From: Salisapilia sapeloensis
Lineage: Eukaryota; Oomycota; Peronosporomycetes; Peronosporales; Salisapiliaceae
Direction of reading: 5' to 3'
NCBI GenBank assembly: GCA_023334545.1
Contig: JAADVB010000006.1
Span: forward strand, 108,051-172,050
Length of the DNA: 64,000 nt
Shown: piece after piece, positions 54,662 through 64,000 of the stretch
Position numbering within the stretch: the first letter of the stretch is position 1
Layout of the letters: every line of letters begins with the position of its first letter
Notes under the pieces: model-generated
The model's database searches: none
Told to the model about the DNA's origin: nothing
Seen by the model: only the letters and a program-made list of their open reading frames with translations
Translations under genes and position numbers: made by a program

Positions 54662-57600
54662 ATGGAGGAGCAGACGTCGACGGTCGGACGCAGTGTGCGT
54701 GCATCTATCGACTTCAATGGTCCACTCAATGCACTTTCAACTTCCCCGAATAAAAAACTTATTGCTGTTGGTGGTCGAGATGGTGCGCAGTATTGTTCTT
54801 TATGTCGAAGAATGGATAATTGACAAGCATGAGCTGTCTGTAGTGCTTAAGATCGTCTCGCTTGGTCCGAAAGGGTTTTCGGAAAAACGCAACTTGAGAG
54901 TTGGCAAAGCTAGTTTAAAGTTCAGTACCATTGATATTCGATGGCATCCACGTACGTCTATGCTTTATTTGTTAGTTGGGTGACATCAATCTAACTTGCT
55001 TATGCAGACCTGTCATCCTTACTGGCGACAGCAGCGACGAATGGCTCGGTTGTCATCTGGAATCTCAAGCTGGATGGTGCGAAACAAGTACAAGGTACCG
55101 ACTTTATCCATGAAAACAGTCAACAGGTATTGATATGGTATGCATAGATCGTGTTTTCAACGGCCATCGACGAGCCGTGAATCGCATTTGTTGGCATCCG
55201 GATGATGGAAATTTGCTGCTAAGTGGGTCACAAGATGGAACGGTTAAACTTTGGGTACTTCTATCCTTGTGAAAGTCTTTTCGGGAAATGGCAAACTCAT
55301 GATCACCGATTCTAGGACCGACGAGGAACGAATGGCAATACGTACCAGTCGAAAGAGTCTCGAGAAAGTGTCCGAGACGTTCGTATCAAACCTCACCACA
55401 ACTCGAATAAATTCGCAGCTGCCTTTGAGAACGGAATCGTACAGGTACTACCTCCCATGCATACATGATACGGAGAGTAATACTAAAGATCATGACAAAT
55501 AGCTGTGGGATATGCGTCAGACAGCACAGCCAGAGGAACAATTTACGGCTCACAAAGGACTGATGCTCGCTCTCGAGTGGCATCCTTCTAAGCCTAATAT
55601 CCTTGCAACAGGCGGACGAGACAAGTACTTGAAAGTATGGGATCTAGAGGACGTTCGTCAACCCAAACGTACGATCCAAACAATCGCAAGTGTCGGGCGA
55701 GTGGCGTGGCGACCAGAGAACAGTCAGCACATTGCAAGCAGTGCTTCTATCACCGATCATAGCGTCTTGGTGTGGGATACACAGCAGCCGTACATACCGG
55801 TGGCTGCAATGAAGAGCCATACGGACATTGTGTCTGGTATCGAATGGCTGGATACACCAGTATCGCCATCTTTCGCGAGCAACTATCATGATAAAGAAGG
55901 CGAGTTCGAGGGACAGGGGTATTGGCAGCACATGCTCGCATGCTCAAAAGACGGTACGTTGAAACTGCACTCGCTAGCAGACGCCGTCAAACCGCATCAG
56001 TCGTTGCCAACGACTGCGTTGGCGCTCAATTCAACCGGAGAGGTCGCCTTCTCTCACGACTACATCGATCGGACTTGTGCCTCACTACGTATCCACCGTC
56101 ATCTAGACATGAATAGCTCCCTCTTCACGGTGACAGACACGCCACAGAAGGGTAACGGTACCGTAGGAAAGAAAAAGCAGTCTAGTAAACGTCCTTCGAA
56201 CGGATGGCATGGCTCCGACCTGTCCAAGGATAGTTTAGCATCACAGAATGATCATGACACAGAATCGACAGCTCGATCGTATGGCAGCTCGAATCCTCAC
56301 GCTGAGGTACCTCGGCCATTGACACTAGGCAGAGCAAGTAGTAGTAGCGGTAACCTCATGTCGTTGGCTCATTCTGGAAGCAATCTTTTGTCAGGATCTC
56401 AGTTGCCTACTAAGTCACCTCAATATGACCAGCCGCCATATTCTGGCGGCATACCTCGTATGTCTAGCACTGGCGGCGCACAGCACTTTCGCAACGATTG
56501 GGGTAGGAGCAATTCCGATCGGATCCGGAGCGAGACGGATTCGACGCTTGAGAGAAGAGGCTCAGGTCTGCACTATGTGAACGGACAAGATGGTTCACAA
56601 GGTCATTTGGTGTCACCTACGAACGTCGACAGTGACTTTCTACCGACCACGACGCCAAAAGCATTGATATCGATCGTCTCGATGGAGAGTGCTGCCAAAG
56701 CGAAGCAGTTGGAAAGTATATTTTACGGCGATGAACAGGCATTTGCAGCTGCAGAAGAACAGCTCGAGCGTCTTAAGTCGCAGTTCCAGCAGAGCGGTCA
56801 ACTTCGAGATGCGTTTGGCTTTGATGAACACGCTTTTCGTTTCTTAGCGACCAACTACAAACTATTCGATGGGAAAGGAGTCAAGGACATGGATAATGCA
56901 GCCGATCAGGCTTGGACGTTCCCACATATGTGTGCTCATAATGCATTGGCTGCATTCGTCTGTGGAAAGTCACATCTAAGTCAGATGTGGCGTATCCTCG
57001 ATGTGCTGTATGCGAGTGAAAGTGATCTGAGTAAATTAGCACAAAAAGAGTTGTCTCGAGTGCCTTTACAACGGGAAACGACGACTGAAAGAGCTATTGG
57101 ACGTAGCTCTCTCATTGTCGACCCATCCCATACGCTCAACAGTGCCATCATGGAAGAGTTACAGCAACAGCATGATATGGAGTCGCTAGATGATCAGTCT
57201 CAACCTTCCGCTAACGACACGTTTGGTCCAGGAGACGACTTTGCCGGCGTGGCTGGAACGACGCAGCAGGCTGCCATGCTATTAGAACAACTAGACCATG
57301 TCAATCCACAGGCGATGCAAGGGTTTGATCCATATCCGCATGAATCTGGTGGAGGGAATGGGAATAACTCGGACATTTCATCCGCTCGGTTTGCAAAAGG
57401 TGCACCGTCAGGCAAAAGCATGCCCGTGGCATCTACTGCAGTAGTGAATGGGAGTGCTGTGAACGGTCAGCTGAGTCATGTTCGAGACAGTATTTTGAAA
57501 GAGCTGCTAGAGTACTATGGACAGAAAGGTGACTTGCAATCATGTGTTGCCGTTGCCGTGGTGGCAGGTAAAGTGACGAATGTGGAAAAGTTGATGGGAA

Positions 57601-58130
57601 CTGCGTGGATGCAGCAGACGTATATGCACTACGTGGACATGTTACATCAACTTCAGATCTATTCCGCTGCGAACGAAGTCGTTGCAAATTGTTCTGACGC
57701 TTCGATTCGACAAATGAACATGGTAATACTAGTGCTAGCAATTTATCAAGTGCAGAAACTAATGTTGGGCATGTAGAAATCGACGACGATTTATCTGAAC
57801 TGTTCCAAGTGCAGCAAGTCGTTTGAAGCATATTCGGCATCTAGTCCAAGTGGTCAAATAATCGTCGCGTCAGTATGCCAAACATGCAGCAACAAACCCA
57901 CTTGTTGTTCCGTGTGGTAAGGCTCTTACATATTAAAAGAAAACAGTCAAGTACTTATGAATTGCATCATGTGTAGTGAACTCCCGGTTCGAGGCTTGTA
58001 TGCATGGTGTACAGGCTGCTCTCACGGAGGACATTTGGAGCATTTGCAGGAATGGTTTGCAGTCGAAGACACTTGTCCGACAGGATGCTCTCATCATTGT
58101 TCACTCCAAATGTCTGCGCCTACAATATAG
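54662..58130 (+). CDS. WDR24: WDR24/SEA2, GATOR2 subunit
   Basis: WD40 protein of the GATOR2/SEACAT complex, which relays amino-acid status to TORC1 at the lysosome. Eight exons: 54662-54782, 54844-54951, 55008-55094, 55148-55254, 55316-55444, 55503-57722, 57777-57916 and 57977-58130; 1021 aa. WD repeats: LSSLLATAATNGSVVIWNL, RAVNRICWHPDDGNLLLSGS (QDGTVKLW), FAAAFENGIVQLWDMRQ, LEWHPSKPNILATGGRDKYL, VAWRPENSQHIASSASITDH. Residues about 370-560 are a Ser/Gly-rich insertion. The helical part DSILKELLEYYGQKGDLQSC and the C-terminal RING/zinc ribbon (CSKCSKSFEAY ... CQTCSNKPTCCSVCELPVRG, LYAWCTGCSHGGHLEHLQEW ... CPTGCSHHC) match WDR24 closely. Six short exons at the 5' end make this gene easy to truncate. 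Confidence 0.95.
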
Positions 58131-58194
58131 CTTCGTATTTAAAAATTCAGAATGGTTTTGCTCCCTTTATGTACTTGCATTTGCTTTAGTATCA

Positions 58195-61100
58195 TTAACT
58201 ATTCGATCGGATGCCACTTGCTCGATAGATTGCTACAGCTGAAAGTAGAGCTCCACATGCGATGAACGTGCTGAGAAATGGAAGTGCTGATGGTTCGACG
58301 GTGTTGTTTGAAGAGTATAGAATCGGACGCAATGCTGGTATCCAACGGTGGATAAACAGTCGAGATAGAGCAAGTCTAGCTACAATGTACTGGTCGGTAG
58401 AATCCTGTGATAGTTCCAGCAGTCGATGGTAGTATCTCTCTGCCCTGTCCAAGTTAATGTCCACGCCATAGCCATGCTCGTAGATTGTACCAGCACTATA
58501 CGCTCCCTGGGCAATACCTTTTGCACTCGCACGACTGTACCATCGAAGCGCTTCCTCGTAATCAACAGCGATGCTACCCATGCCATAAAAATAGTAGTCA
58601 CCAATTCTCACAAGCACTTCGAGATCTCCACTCTCTCGATGTGCTCGAAGCAAAGCATGAAGTGCTCGTGCTTCACTCTTGTTATCTCCCACTTGAAGCA
58701 ACTTTGTATCGTACAGATAAGCCAGATTGCTTACCGAAACACTGTATCCATAGCTATATGCGACTTCATACAGAACAGCAGCGCGGTGAAAGTCATTGTC
58801 CAGGTAGTAGTTAAACGCATCTCTTGTGACTGCACCCCACCTACCTCCTTCAGCTGCAGCCATCAAGTATGGGATCGCATTCCTACTACTTCGATCCAAA
58901 AGTGCGTCTACACCGTGCATATGCATTCTACCTAGTTCTAATATCGCGTCGAAATGACCAAACTTTTTCGCAGCGATTTGATAGTAATGCATGGCTTTAG
59001 TGTAGTCGACGGATGTCCCGTGTCCATTTGCATAGCATAGTCCAGCGTTAAAGAGGCTGTCTCCATCGCGTTCAAGCATCGCTGCCAATTCAAATAGCTC
59101 GAGTGCTCGACTTCGATTGACATCTAAGCCCCCGCTTCCGTAGAAATGCAGAAACCCAAGACCATTAAGAGCTCTCGTGTCGTTTTCCTCCGCAGCCTTT
59201 TTATACCATTTAATCGCAGTCGCATTGTCCTGCTCCGTGCCTTCGCCTCTTAGGAGCATGTTAGCAAGCGCGCTTTGGGCTTGGAGGTTACCCGCATCAG
59301 CTGCTCGTTCAAAGTATTGAAGTGCACGCTCTTGATCTCGAGGAACGCCTCGGATACCCCAGTAATACAAATTACCCATGGCTACCATCGCATCAACATC
59401 TCCGTCCTTGTCTGCTCTCATCTGTTGATATTGGATCACTTCATCATTTTCTCCACGCTCTCCCTTTGTAATGTCATCTTGCAATCCATCATAAAGGCGA
59501 TGAGCTTCATGCAAAAGCTGTTGACCTCGAGAATGGTACGTGACAGATGCATCTGCAGCTGCTTGAAAGTAGTGGAATGCTGCTGCATCCACTTGTCCTT
59601 CCTTTCGATACACGTTTCCAAGTGTCATAAATGCTTCAGGTCGACCTTTAGCAGCAGTGATATGGTAGAAGCCTTTACTCAGGAAAGACATATCATCGTC
59701 TACATTTTCATATGTAGACATTTGGACGATAAGTGCCAAGTACTCTGATGCTTTTAGTTTTCCTTGATCAAGTGCTTCTAGAAGAAACGCTTTGGAGCGA
59801 GTCAAGTTTAAATCAATCTGCATGTCTCCGAGAGTCCCATCATGGCATCTTGCAGTTTCATCTGTGGTATATCGACCGAATAGGTAGGCAATACCAAGGT
59901 CGAGTTGTGCATTTGATGACTGTAAGCTAGCAGCTTCATGAAGAGTGTCCAGCCACGATGGATCACAGTTGACTATAGCTTCTTTAGCAATGTCGTAGAC
60001 ATCCCTCCCAGTGTCGGAAAAGTCACCTTCGACATGCTTATCATGGTTGAGCGCATCTTGTTCATCCTGACGGCTTTTAGACTTTACCATTGTCTGTAAG
60101 ATGAATGAAATTTGACTAGCCGCATGCATATAATATGAACTATTGGTTGAAGGTATGGGGGTGTGTTGTAAGTCTGGATGAAAGTGTTTTTCATCCAAGT
60201 ATCGCTTGTAATGTTCATCTTCAGACACTTTTTCGTTGTATACACGCAGTTGGCTCACGAACCCGCGCATACCTTCTGACCATGGACTATTCCCGATCTG
60301 TAGCGGTCCATTATTTGATATAACTCGAGTGAAGAACAGCACTTCCTGGTCAAGGATACCATTCAAATAGAATGAGAAAGAGTAATTCCAAGGCTCCTCG
60401 GCTTTGCTTTTGTCATGGCAGTGACTAGCACTCTCGGTCATATCATCTTCTGTACAGTTATAGAACGTAAAGCCGACGTGCACCCACTCCATGATCGGTA
60501 TGTCACTTTGGCTTTCCAGACCGATGTCAGTGTTCAAGTCCGTACTCACCCTTAACAGAAATCGGCGCTCGTTCGGTTTCCACCATACTGATGGCGTCCG
60601 TTGTTCGCCCTCTCCGTTTCCATGGAAGAAGATAGCACGAAAGGCATCGCTTGGTGCTGCTGTCGTAAACATCCAAAAGCTGAGTGCCCATGATCCAGGA
60701 GACTTTGTCTGTATTTCTGAATCAAGTAGCTTAAGTGATTGGGTTCCAGAGAATGTCAATACGCTATCGATAAAGACCACAGGCTCTACTAACTTCGTCT
60801 CAGCGAACACTTGGTGCTCATTTACAGTCAAATTAGCGTCATGAATGACGATCGCATCATCACATGCTACAACTGTAAACGGAGTAGAGTCAAGCTGCAT
60901 ATTGATCTTATCACTTGCATCCACATCTGTCTTTAGAAGTAGCACGCGTAGAAAGAATTCTCCAGTTAGCATGAGTCGTACCTCAACATCGTTTGTGTAG
61001 CTTAAAGAGGCATTTATGCGTGGATCGGTCACATCATTTTGTGTAGAACCTTTCTTGAGCAAGTGTGTGGTGGCAATCTCGTCTTTAAATGCTGCAAACG

Positions 61101-61797
61101 GGGTTGTCACCTTATCCAGCGCTACATTCTGTATCGTAATTGCAAGTGTTTTACAATCTTCAGACCAATTTCCAGAGATAGTATCACCTATATAAGTTCC
61201 GAATAAGATTGCTTCATGTAATGAGTGTGTCGATGATAAATCGATGCAATTCGTCGCTTGATAGAAATCAAGCAGGAGAAGATGGTTCGATTCGATATGA
61301 TGAACTTCGTCCGTAATATTGGGCAATCGCATCCCGGTTATAACAGGTGTACAGAAGTCGATATCCAGCTCACATTCGATGACCGATCGGCTTTGCTTAG
61401 CAGCGCTATCTTCCAACTGTGGTTCCTGGATCTGGTATCTGGATGCATGCAATTGAGTAGTAGATTGCAAAATGATATTTGCTCCTTTTTCCATATTGAC
61501 AAGTTCTAGCTGTATCGTATCTGGTAGTAGGCGTGAAGGAGTATTTCGTAACGTGGCTTGCCAATCTGCTACCAGTCGTAGCTTCTCAGAAGCACAACAC
61601 GTTGCGTTTGGAGCAAGCTCTACCATGGACAGATCGCCTTTTGCAATCCACCATTGTACAGTTCCTTCCAGAGAACCAGGCCCGGTGTATGGCACGTCAA
61701 GTGCCCACGTTATGGAGCTAATGCTTATAAAGAAGACGATGAATCCAAGTCGCTGCATGGCGATCTTCGGACGTGACATGGCTGTTAAAGATACCAT
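58195..61797 (-). CDS. SEL1L/Hrd3-like ER protein with an inserted LamG-like domain
   Basis: Single exon, up to 1200 aa; ATGs at 61797, 61779 and 61758 (the last starts MQRLGFIVFFISISSITWAL, a clean signal peptide). Residues about 345-525 form a concanavalin/LamG-like beta sandwich (GSWALSFWMFTTAAPSDAFR, MEWVHVGFTFYN, RGFVSQLRVYNEKVSEDE). Residues about 610-1140 are Sel1-type repeats (AMVAMGNLYYWGIRGVPRDQ, AQSALANMLLRGEGTEQDNA, DSLFNAGLCYANGHGTSVDY, AQGAYSAGTIYEHGYGVDIN), and a C-terminal transmembrane helix follows (LPFLSTFIACGALLSAVAIY). Signal, Sel1 repeats and C-terminal anchor are the layout of SEL1L/Hrd3, the ERAD adaptor of the HRD1 ligase. The LamG-like part is not in animal or yeast SEL1L as I know it and may bind glycans. 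Confidence 0.85.
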   Translation of the reverse strand: MVSLTAMSRPKIAMQRLGFIVFFISISSITWALDVPYTGPGSLEGTVQWWIAKGDLSMVELAPNATCCASEKLRLVADWQATLRNTPSRLLPDTIQLELVNMEKGANIILQSTTQLHASRYQIQEPQLEDSAAKQSRSVIECELDIDFCTPVITGMRLPNITDEVHHIESNHLLLLDFYQATNCIDLSSTHSLHEAILFGTYIGDTISGNWSEDCKTLAITIQNVALDKVTTPFAAFKDEIATTHLLKKGSTQNDVTDPRINASLSYTNDVEVRLMLTGEFFLRVLLLKTDVDASDKINMQLDSTPFTVVACDDAIVIHDANLTVNEHQVFAETKLVEPVVFIDSVLTFSGTQSLKLLDSEIQTKSPGSWALSFWMFTTAAPSDAFRAIFFHGNGEGEQRTPSVWWKPNERRFLLRVSTDLNTDIGLESQSDIPIMEWVHVGFTFYNCTEDDMTESASHCHDKSKAEEPWNYSFSFYLNGILDQEVLFFTRVISNNGPLQIGNSPWSEGMRGFVSQLRVYNEKVSEDEHYKRYLDEKHFHPDLQHTPIPSTNSSYYMHAASQISFILQTMVKSKSRQDEQDALNHDKHVEGDFSDTGRDVYDIAKEAIVNCDPSWLDTLHEAASLQSSNAQLDLGIAYLFGRYTTDETARCHDGTLGDMQIDLNLTRSKAFLLEALDQGKLKASEYLALIVQMSTYENVDDDMSFLSKGFYHITAAKGRPEAFMTLGNVYRKEGQVDAAAFHYFQAAADASVTYHSRGQQLLHEAHRLYDGLQDDITKGERGENDEVIQYQQMRADKDGDVDAMVAMGNLYYWGIRGVPRDQERALQYFERAADAGNLQAQSALANMLLRGEGTEQDNATAIKWYKKAAEENDTRALNGLGFLHFYGSGGLDVNRSRALELFELAAMLERDGDSLFNAGLCYANGHGTSVDYTKAMHYYQIAAKKFGHFDAILELGRMHMHGVDALLDRSSRNAIPYLMAAAEGGRWGAVTRDAFNYYLDNDFHRAAVLYEVAYSYGYSVSVSNLAYLYDTKLLQVGDNKSEARALHALLRAHRESGDLEVLVRIGDYYFYGMGSIAVDYEEALRWYSRASAKGIAQGAYSAGTIYEHGYGVDINLDRAERYYHRLLELSQDSTDQYIVARLALSRLFIHRWIPALRPILYSSNNTVEPSALPFLSTFIACGALLSAVAIYRASGIRSNS

Positions 61798-61915
61798 CAG
61801 TTATAACGTGACAGCAGTTAATTGTTAAAACAACAAAGGTGGACAGCAAAGATCAAAGTCGCAATAAGCTTTCTATCGACTACTTTGCTTGTCTGTCACG
61901 TCCACATTTGACGCT

Positions 61916-63154
61916 ATGACTGTCATCCAAACGACAGCACACTTGGAGAATGATCATAAACCACCACCGAAAACGGTACTTTGCTAAATGCATTATAATC
62001 CTTGTATTTGGTAATAAAATGATGAACGATGGTAGAAAAAGGCTCGTAATAAGAAACGTAAAGCTCGTAAAACCAAGCATAAGACGACGGAATCACCTAG
62101 TGAAAGTGATCTGCTTATACAGGATGCTCAAACGCAACTGGAACAAGAAATGAAGGATGCAGGGATGGAAAATTGTCTGCCATTGTCCTTCAGTTCCCAC
62201 CGATCCAATCGGAAGAGGCAGCGAACAGAAGAATTTGAAGAATACATTGACGAAGAAGTAATTATTCCAGCCTCTACTAGCCACGGAGCACTTGTGTCTA
62301 GAACAAAAGTAGTGTACGATTCCGATGGCAACGTCATCAGCAAGACTCCAGAACAGGTCGAACTGCCTCTAGAAAATGAGATAACAGCAGTAGAAAACAC
62401 TAGCGAGAGTTCCAACAACGCGACGAAAGAAACACAGAAAGACAACGACAACACAGAGCCACCTCCTGATTTAGACAAGTCCGTCCACAAGTTCTGGCAC
62501 CAACGCCTCAGTCTGTTTGAAAGGTTTGAGGAAGGCATTCAGCTCGACCACGAGAGCTGGTTTTCAGTACGTCGATCCATTTGTAATCAGCTTATCATTC
62601 TCTCATGTACGTGGTAGGTGACTCCACAAACTATTGCAGAAGACGTTGCAGAAAGATGTCGTTGTGACGTGCTTATTGATGCCTTTACCGGTTGTGGTGG
62701 AAATGCCATCCAGTTCGCTCGGACTTGTCGCCACGTGATAGCCATTGACATTGACCCGACGAAGATTCGCATGGCGAAACATAATGCTAGAGTGTATGGT
62801 GTGGAAGATCGTATAGAGTTTATCGTTGGAGACTCCATCTCCTTGCTACCTCAGCTATCCGCTGACGTTGTGTTTTTATCACCACCGTGGGGAGGCATGG
62901 AGTATAATCGAAAATTTTTTAAACTGTCAGACATCCAGATCAATGGGACGGATGGCACTCGTCTATTCGAGTTGGCGCGACAGGTGACGCCGAATGTCGC
63001 GTACTATTTGCCCAAGACGACACCGACTGGAGCTGTATCTGACTTGACTTCATCAGATGAAGAGGTGGAGTATCAAAAGGTCTTTTTAAACGAAAGTCGC
63101 AAAGTGACCATTGCTTACTATGGTAACTTGGTCGTGTCGAAAGAAAAGAGATGA
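61916..63154 (+). CDS. TGS1: Trimethylguanosine synthase
   Basis: Converts the m7G cap of snRNAs/snoRNAs to 2,2,7-trimethylguanosine. Exons 61916-61975, 62036-62566 and 62618-63154 (introns 60 and 51 bp), 375 aa. Exon 1 gives MTVIQTTAHLENDHKPPPKT and exon 2 a basic start (KKARNKKRKARKTKHK). The TGS1 core: KFWHQRLSLFERFEEGIQLD, WFSVTPQTIAEDVAERCRC, IDAFTGCGGNAIQFARTC (AdoMet site), VIAIDIDPTKIRMAKHNARV and the catalytic SPPWGGMEY motif, with Trp stacking on the cap. The N-terminal tail is shorter than in animals. Start codons of this gene and the SEL1L gene are about 120 bp apart. Confidence 0.95.
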
Positions 63155-63182
63155 AGAAGAATGTGTTTAAACGAAGACAGTG

Positions 63183-63830
63183 TTATTGTGGGTGCTCTGG
63201 TAGTTGCAAAAGACCAAATTCGGTCGTGTACATGGATGCCATGGTGTTGTAGGCTAGCATATCTCCAGCTCGGATCATATTTCCTAGAATTGCCATGTCT
63301 AAGTGGATGGAGAGGTAGTAGATGATGGAGAATGTACCTGCATCGCAGTTCAATGGCGAATCAGCCGCAGGATCGGAGAGGAGAGAGGTTACAGCCAAGC
63401 ATGCTGCCTATAATACATGATATAATCAGTACAGTACGTCTGCTTGCTCCATATGAATTCGTACTCGAAGCGTCCAGGCCGGGGACCATTCTCGCTTTAG
63501 AATGTCAAGGCAGATGCTGCCATCCTATGCGAACAGTTAGAAGCTGCTATTATTAATACATCTATATCATGAAGCTACCTTAAAATGAACATTCGGGTGG
63601 AAGATGCGAGTAATGAATTTCATCTTGGGAGGCTCCATCGGATACAGCGGCGTCGTTGCGATGGATAATTCAAAAACACGGTCTTCGAACGGTGTGTCTT
63701 TCGGGCCACGGATGAAAGCCTTCCAACGCACGATCGTATCCTCTTCCGGATATAGCACCATGTCTTCTTCTGGGTGTTTCTTGAGCTCCTGGAGCTCCTT
63801 CCTCAATCGCTTGACATTTGTATTCATCAT
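63183..63830 (-). CDS. PEX4: Peroxisomal ubiquitin-conjugating enzyme PEX4-like
   Basis: E2 enzyme that mono-ubiquitinates the import receptor PEX5 for recycling. Minus-strand exons 63830-63579, 63524-63465, 63407-63338 and 63283-63183 (introns 54, 57 and 54 bp), 160 aa. Sequence: TNVKRLRKELQELKKHPEED, PLYPMEPPKMKFITRIFHPN, VHFK-DGSICLDILKREWSPAW (catalytic Cys in SICLDIL) and the PEX4-type end ADSPLNCDAGNMIRAGDMLA. The reading frame stays open upstream of 63830 to a possible acceptor near 63857, so a short extra 5' exon is possible. The start is 85 bp from that of the next gene. It pairs functionally with glyoxylate metabolism (ICL in this window), as inference only. Confidence 0.9.
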
Positions 63831-63915
63831 CTCTTCTGCTTTTAGTTCCTCACCCTCTATATACAAACATCAAGAGAAAGGTCGGTGGTGTGAAAGGTCG
63901 TGCAAGTGGAGGAGA

Positions 63916-64000
63916 ATGAGTCGAGGCGAGTCTTCGATGCCGCAGATCTCGTTCGATGACGAGTACCGTATTCGCCTACTGGAGAAGGAGAAGATCACGC
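63916..64000 (+). CDS. 5' end of an unidentified gene (runs off the window)
   Basis: ATG at 63916 opens MSRGESSMPQISFDDEYRIR then LLEKEKIT to the window edge without a stop. The start lies in the proper place for a divergent partner of PEX4. Charged helical character (EYRIRLLEKEKI) only; family unknown. Confidence 0.4.
   Translation, partial: MSRGESSMPQISFDDEYRIRLLEKEKIT

Overview
The window is nuclear DNA of a eukaryote with compact, intron-bearing genes. Nearly all introns are 45-65 bp GT-AG introns with GTACGT/GTAAGT-type donors, and many genes are head-to-head with 65-170 bp between start codons. There is no operon structure and no tRNA, rRNA, CRISPR or transposon. Gene content fits a stramenopile, most probably an oomycete: glyoxylate-cycle isocitrate lyase, a plant-type MAPK phosphatase with a gelsolin-like tail, a flagellar-type CTFxPK repeat protein, a MscS channel, and a GCTCAYTYY-like initiator upstream of RPL7. 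The oomycete call is inference; species cannot be told.

1-16.3 kb: 3' end of a threonine dehydratase, an acidic unknown protein, a coiled-coil/TRAF-type zinc finger/SAM protein, ubiquitin-activating enzyme E1 (with a one-base frame break in a T6 run), a CDKAL1-type tRNA methylthiotransferase, an ABHD17-like hydrolase whose last exon is out of frame or follows a 29-nt intron, then a divergent pair sharing one 159-bp promoter: an H4/TAF6-like histone-fold protein and an Ask1-like DASH/Dam1 kinetochore protein. That promoter holds two exact E2F-type sites.

16.3-23.7 kb: an unrecognised spliced gene with two apparent frame slips, a 67-residue spliced gene, a RING/CUE/3xCCCH RNA-binding protein, ribosomal protein L7 (with a 29-nt first coding exon and 460-bp intron) and an 86-residue two-helix membrane protein.

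23.7-39.4 kb: a 2549-residue FMP27/SABRE/Hobbit (BLTP2) bridge-like lipid transfer protein, divergent from a SMYD methyltransferase; a MscS channel divergent from a PHOSPHO-type HAD phosphatase; a small protein with an RHVRF (PP1-docking-like) motif; a secreted CAP/SCP protein; and a gene-poor stretch with an inverted duplication that reads the same peptide on both strands.

39.4-64 kb: isocitrate lyase, a divergent cyclophilin lacking the catalytic Arg, palmitoyl-protein thioesterase, a DSP-gelsolin phosphatase, a second RHVRF protein, PP6 catalytic subunit, aspartylglucosaminidase, a CTFxPK repeat protein, a GH38 alpha-mannosidase, WDR24 (GATOR2), a SEL1L/Hrd3-like ERAD protein with an added LamG-like domain, TGS1 cap hypermethylase, the peroxisomal E2 PEX4 and the start of one more gene.

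Themes: protein turnover (E1, PEX4, SEL1L), lysosomal hydrolases (PPT1, AGA, alpha-mannosidase) next to a TORC1 regulator (WDR24), and phosphatases (DSP, PP6, HAD). This clustering is noted only; I see no evidence of co-regulation apart from shared divergent promoters. Exon positions were derived by reading splice signals and conserved protein sequence by eye, without transcript data.
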